Source of the DNA: Psettodes erumei
Taxonomy: Eukaryota > Chordata > Actinopteri > Pleuronectiformes > Psettodidae
Assembly (NCBI GenBank): GCA_016785225.1
Contig: JAFBJZ010000850.1
Coordinates: forward strand, 372,001 to 436,000
DNA length: 64,000 bases
Direction of reading: 5' to 3'
In this document: piece by piece, positions 60,734 through 64,000 of the stretch
Layout: every line of letters begins with the position of its first letter
How positions within the stretch are numbered: position 1 is the stretch's first letter
The notes under the pieces: model-generated
What the model saw: only the letters and a program-made list of their open reading frames with translations
What the model was told of the DNA's origin: nothing
Databases searched by the model: none
Translations under genes and position numbers: made by a program

Positions 60734-60760
60734 TCCAGACAAGTTAACAACTTGTCTGGA
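60734..60760. repeat. Fold-back sequence, 12-bp perfect stem
   Basis: The arms TCCAGACAAGTT and AACTTGTCTGGA surround an AAC loop. Two further pairs are possible if a G-T is allowed. It begins about 20 bp after the GATA tail of the repeat at 60600-60715. Confidence 0.95.
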
Positions 60761-60764
60761 TAAC

Positions 60765-63700
60765 CCACTATTCTCACTTTATGCTGAAGGCCAACCAGCT
60801 ATCTCTGGGCTTAACCCTCTTTTTAAATGATTCTCAATGATTCTCTTTTTACTGGGGTATATATTTGGGGTAATTTATTTTTTATGGGGTATTTTACCAA
60901 TGCTGCATGGCTAACCTGCTCCAGAACAGTTTGACTTCAGAGGATTGGATTTTCTATTTTAAAGAAAGAGAAAGCTATAGATATTTTTATACATCAGTCA
61001 AAAGGAGGGAGAGCTGACCAAACTATAAATGAATGCATAACGACAATCAGAGCTGCATTTTAACTGCACAAAGATTCTTTCACTCCCAAGAGGATTCCTG
61101 ACGGTGTCAATGCTTTTACACTCGCTGCAGTTCAGAACAAAGTGGGAGACTTTGTGATGATAACTCGAAAAAAATCCTGTGCCCTCTGACGCCCTTTATC
61201 AGAAAAACACATTCTGTTAAATATTCCCCATGATTGTAAATGGCACAGATTGACATCATCAGACATGAACTACTTGTCCTCTCCACTCTCCTCTCTGCTT
61301 TAGACCCAGAAACATGACTTTTTATCTGAATCACATATTCAGAAAAGCAGGGAAAAAAACACTTACTGCAGACATCTATAATAATTCCTGCATTTATTTT
61401 ATGACCTTAGCCTCACTCCTGCAGCCTCTGATGCTATTATAGTATCATGTTTTGCATTTCACCCAGTGGAATATCACTTTCAGTGATAACAATGGTACAA
61501 ATGTACTCATCTGTATCACTGTTTCGACTCATATTACTCATTCAAGGAAGCCAGAAACTCAAAGGGACCCAGATTAAGTTGAATTCGCTTCGTAAAAACC
61601 CGGCCCAGATTGTCGAAACTTCGAAACTTTGCCAGGTCCCCAGTGACTTGGTAAAATATGAAAATAAGACCCAGCACATATGATACAGGAACTTCTCTAT
61701 TAAAGCTAAAAGACAGGTGCTGTCATCCATGTGTGCCTTCCTGTAACTCGAGGTGATAGTTCAGTTTACCACAATATCACAGCAGTTAAGAGCTTTACTC
61801 AGACTGCCAGTGCGTGCAGTCATATTTGTGAGCACGTGTGCACGGGTATGGATGTAATATTTACACGGGGCTGTCGTGCCAGAAGTGAGAAAGCCAAACG
61901 AGTGATGTCAGTAGTTGCCCAGGGGCTTCCAGTCCCCCATCAGACATTCAGCACTCTGACTGAGGCTGCAGGAGAGCTCTGCCACTCGCTGGCCCAGTTC
62001 TGTCTCTCCATCTTCTTTTTCTTCTCATGCCTGCCAGAATCTCCGCTGCTTGCATGAATATGCATCGCTCTGCACACAGTCACATAAATGCACACACAAC
62101 CAATGAAGGAAAGATGTGAGGCAATAAGGCAAATAAAAATTTTATTTGGTTTTGTTTACAATGTTTAGTCATGTCTGGATGTCTGGATTTTAAGTTGCTT
62201 GAGAAACAAGTTGCACAGCCACTCCAGAAGTCCTGTGTCTGCCAAAGATTGCCAGAGAAACACAGATTTTTAGAAAATGCCCAGTACAAACCTCCAGAAC
62301 AATGAGTACTAATATTACCTGGAAGTCTGATCTGACAACAGTGTCAATCAAAATCAAATGTTGAAGTCAGCCCTCAGAGGTCTGCTGCTTCATCCCTCTC
62401 ACTGCGTGTATTAACTTCATTCTTTTATCATATTACAGAGAAGCCTAAGGTCTGTAACGATGACAACTTACGCTCATGTCATTCAGTAGCCGCCACCCTT
62501 ATATTGTGAAGCAGCCAGGAAGTGTGTGATGTCGTTTTAAAAAGGGACATTGCAGTTGTCAAAAAGAACAGACACCCCTTTTTAAAACTAAATTAGCATT
62601 TCCCTTTTTTCCCTGAAACTTGCAAGACAGTAATGGGCTGTATTATATTAAACATGACAGCAAGAAATTGTGTTGTTGAAATTGCGGAACCATGTCTGTC
62701 ACAGTGATTAGATTTGTACAACTTAATCAGTGTGTATACAAACACAAGTTCAGATTCACAGCACATTCAGAGGACTAACATGACCGGCAGTGTTTTTCAG
62801 GATTTCTTTTCTCTTTCTTCGCACTATGTTATCACAACTCAACAAAGACGATGAAACTCAAACATGCTCTGGCACCATAAAAACTTGCATGCACAAACTG
62901 GGAATAAAAAGCGATAAGTAAACATTTACATTGTCAAAAGGATGAAGTCAGTGTCATGGCCTAACAAGCTTCTACTCATCAGCTGTTTACTTACTTGGAA
63001 ATTAAAGGTTCTAACAGGAACTGAAAGGCAGAACAACAACAAATGTCAGATACAATCACAGAGCAGCCTCCGGCAGGGTTTTCTTTTTTTAAATCAATTG
63101 TATTAATAAAGCATGCAAAGACAGCAGTATCATGCTTGTATGTCATTTTAAAAGATGAATGAGTGAGGGAGAGTAAATGAACTCTTCTGTGGCCGTGAGG
63201 TCAACTCCCATTAGAGGGGAGGGAGTGAGTTCTAAAGCAGATCGACAATCTGCCAAATACTGTATGTATGGAATATTTACTTTCTGCTCATGCCCGACTA
63301 TAAAAAAAATCTACTTTTTTCCCCTTCTAACTTTGCATGTTGCTATCTCGACAGTAAACAACTCCAGAAAATAACAGAATATCTATATATGGATTCTGAT
63401 TGCCTGGCTCCCCTTCTCCAAGACTGACTATAACTGCTGCAGGGTCCCAAGGCCACAAACTCCATTAAGGACACCGAGGTCATGTCCTCAATGTTTTTGG
63501 ATGTGAGACTTATGCCAATCATTACTATGCAATTACTATGTCCAACATTGAATTAACTACATAGACTGTTATTTTGAAATTCATGCATCAGTTGTAGGAT
63601 ATTGTGTTTGGCATAGTGAGCTGTCATTATCTATTGTGTTTATTTTGTGTTTTTACTCTTTGAAGAGGGGGATTTATCAAAGGAGAAGTCACATTTATGT

Positions 63701-64000
63701 CGGACAGCCAGTATGCATATATATAATGTGTTTGTGTGCATTTGCTCTATAGCTCCTGTTCTCTCCTATCATGTACATGTACACACCTAATTCAGCATAT
63801 ATTAATTTAAATAACTTTTAAACCAGTAGAAATCTGACAATAAAAAAAATTTGGATATGGTAGATTTTCACAACAAGAAAATAAATGGATTATAACGTGT
63901 AAGTAATGTGCTTCTCTGTTTGAACAGCTGGTTGAACAGCTGGTTTACAGCTGTCTGCTGTTCAGACCTCCCCTGAGATCCTGTAACTTTTTGTGAGTGT
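60765..64000. other. Intergenic DNA to window end, no gene seen
   Basis: AT-rich and without credible coding sequence. The longest frame (61731-62057 plus) lacks a domain. The only pattern I would mark is the triple E-box at 63925-63953. Confidence 0.5.
63925..63953. promoter_or_regulatory. Three CAGCTG E-boxes at about one helical turn spacing
   Basis: CAGCTG occurs at 63925-63930, 63937-63942 and 63948-63953. The first two lie in a 12-bp tandem duplication (TTGAACAGCTGG twice). CAGCTG is a class A E-box used by bHLH factors. The spacing of 12 and 11 bp puts all three on the same face of the helix. Confidence 0.45.

Noticed and set aside
1..64000. Prokaryotic systems (operons, CRISPR, toxin-antitoxin, phage)
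   Set aside because: No long intact frames, no ribosome-binding-site organisation and no spaced direct repeats. The splice sites and repeat types are vertebrate.

Overview
The window looks like vertebrate, almost certainly teleost (percomorph-like) nuclear DNA. Long AT-rich stretches contain only short chance reading frames. Two small spliced coding exons of a recognisable vertebrate gene are present. There are many CA/GT microsatellites, a decayed Tc1-like transposon, and fragments of dispersed repeats typical of fish genomes. I see no bacterial, phage or viral gene content and no CRISPR array.

The one gene I can support is vstm2a (V-set and transmembrane domain containing 2A) on the minus strand. 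Exon 1 (22248-22326) encodes the signal peptide. Exon 2 (20783-20949) encodes the mature N-terminus and first half of the V-set immunoglobulin domain. They join through a phase-1 GT-AG intron of about 1.3 kb into an 82-residue N-terminal fragment. A GC-rich promoter region with a minus-strand TATA-like box lies just upstream (about 22330-22830). The rest of the protein, including the second Ig cysteine, was not found in the remaining 20.8 kb of its downstream side. I therefore read positions 1-20782 as a very long second intron whose next exon lies beyond the left edge.

Region by region: 1-20.8 kb is putative intron 2. It holds possible conserved-type non-coding blocks (about 2.1, 4.6-5.3 and 7.7-7.9 kb), a LINE-like 3' tail (8.4 kb), the Tc1-like pseudogene (11.8-12.6 kb), a CpG-dense patch (15.3-15.5 kb), a dispersed repeat (18.8 kb) and a microsatellite cluster (18.4-19.8 kb). 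20.8-22.8 kb is the 5' end and promoter of vstm2a. 22.8-64 kb is upstream intergenic DNA with no convincing gene. It contains one isolated exon-like segment on the plus strand (26305-26392), a perfect 34-bp palindrome (23972-24005), several blocks that read like developmental enhancers (23.2, 26.5, 31.4, 32.0, 36.5-37.4, 38.9 and 40.8-41.6 kb), two copies of an unnamed dispersed repeat (28.3 and 43.9 kb), other repeat remnants, and three fold-back sequences between 58.0 and 60.8 kb.

The window does not show an obvious new biological system. The arrangement is that of one neural or secreted Ig-domain gene with regulatory flanks. The enhancer-like calls are impressions from sequence texture and motif content and need alignment to other fish to stand or fall.
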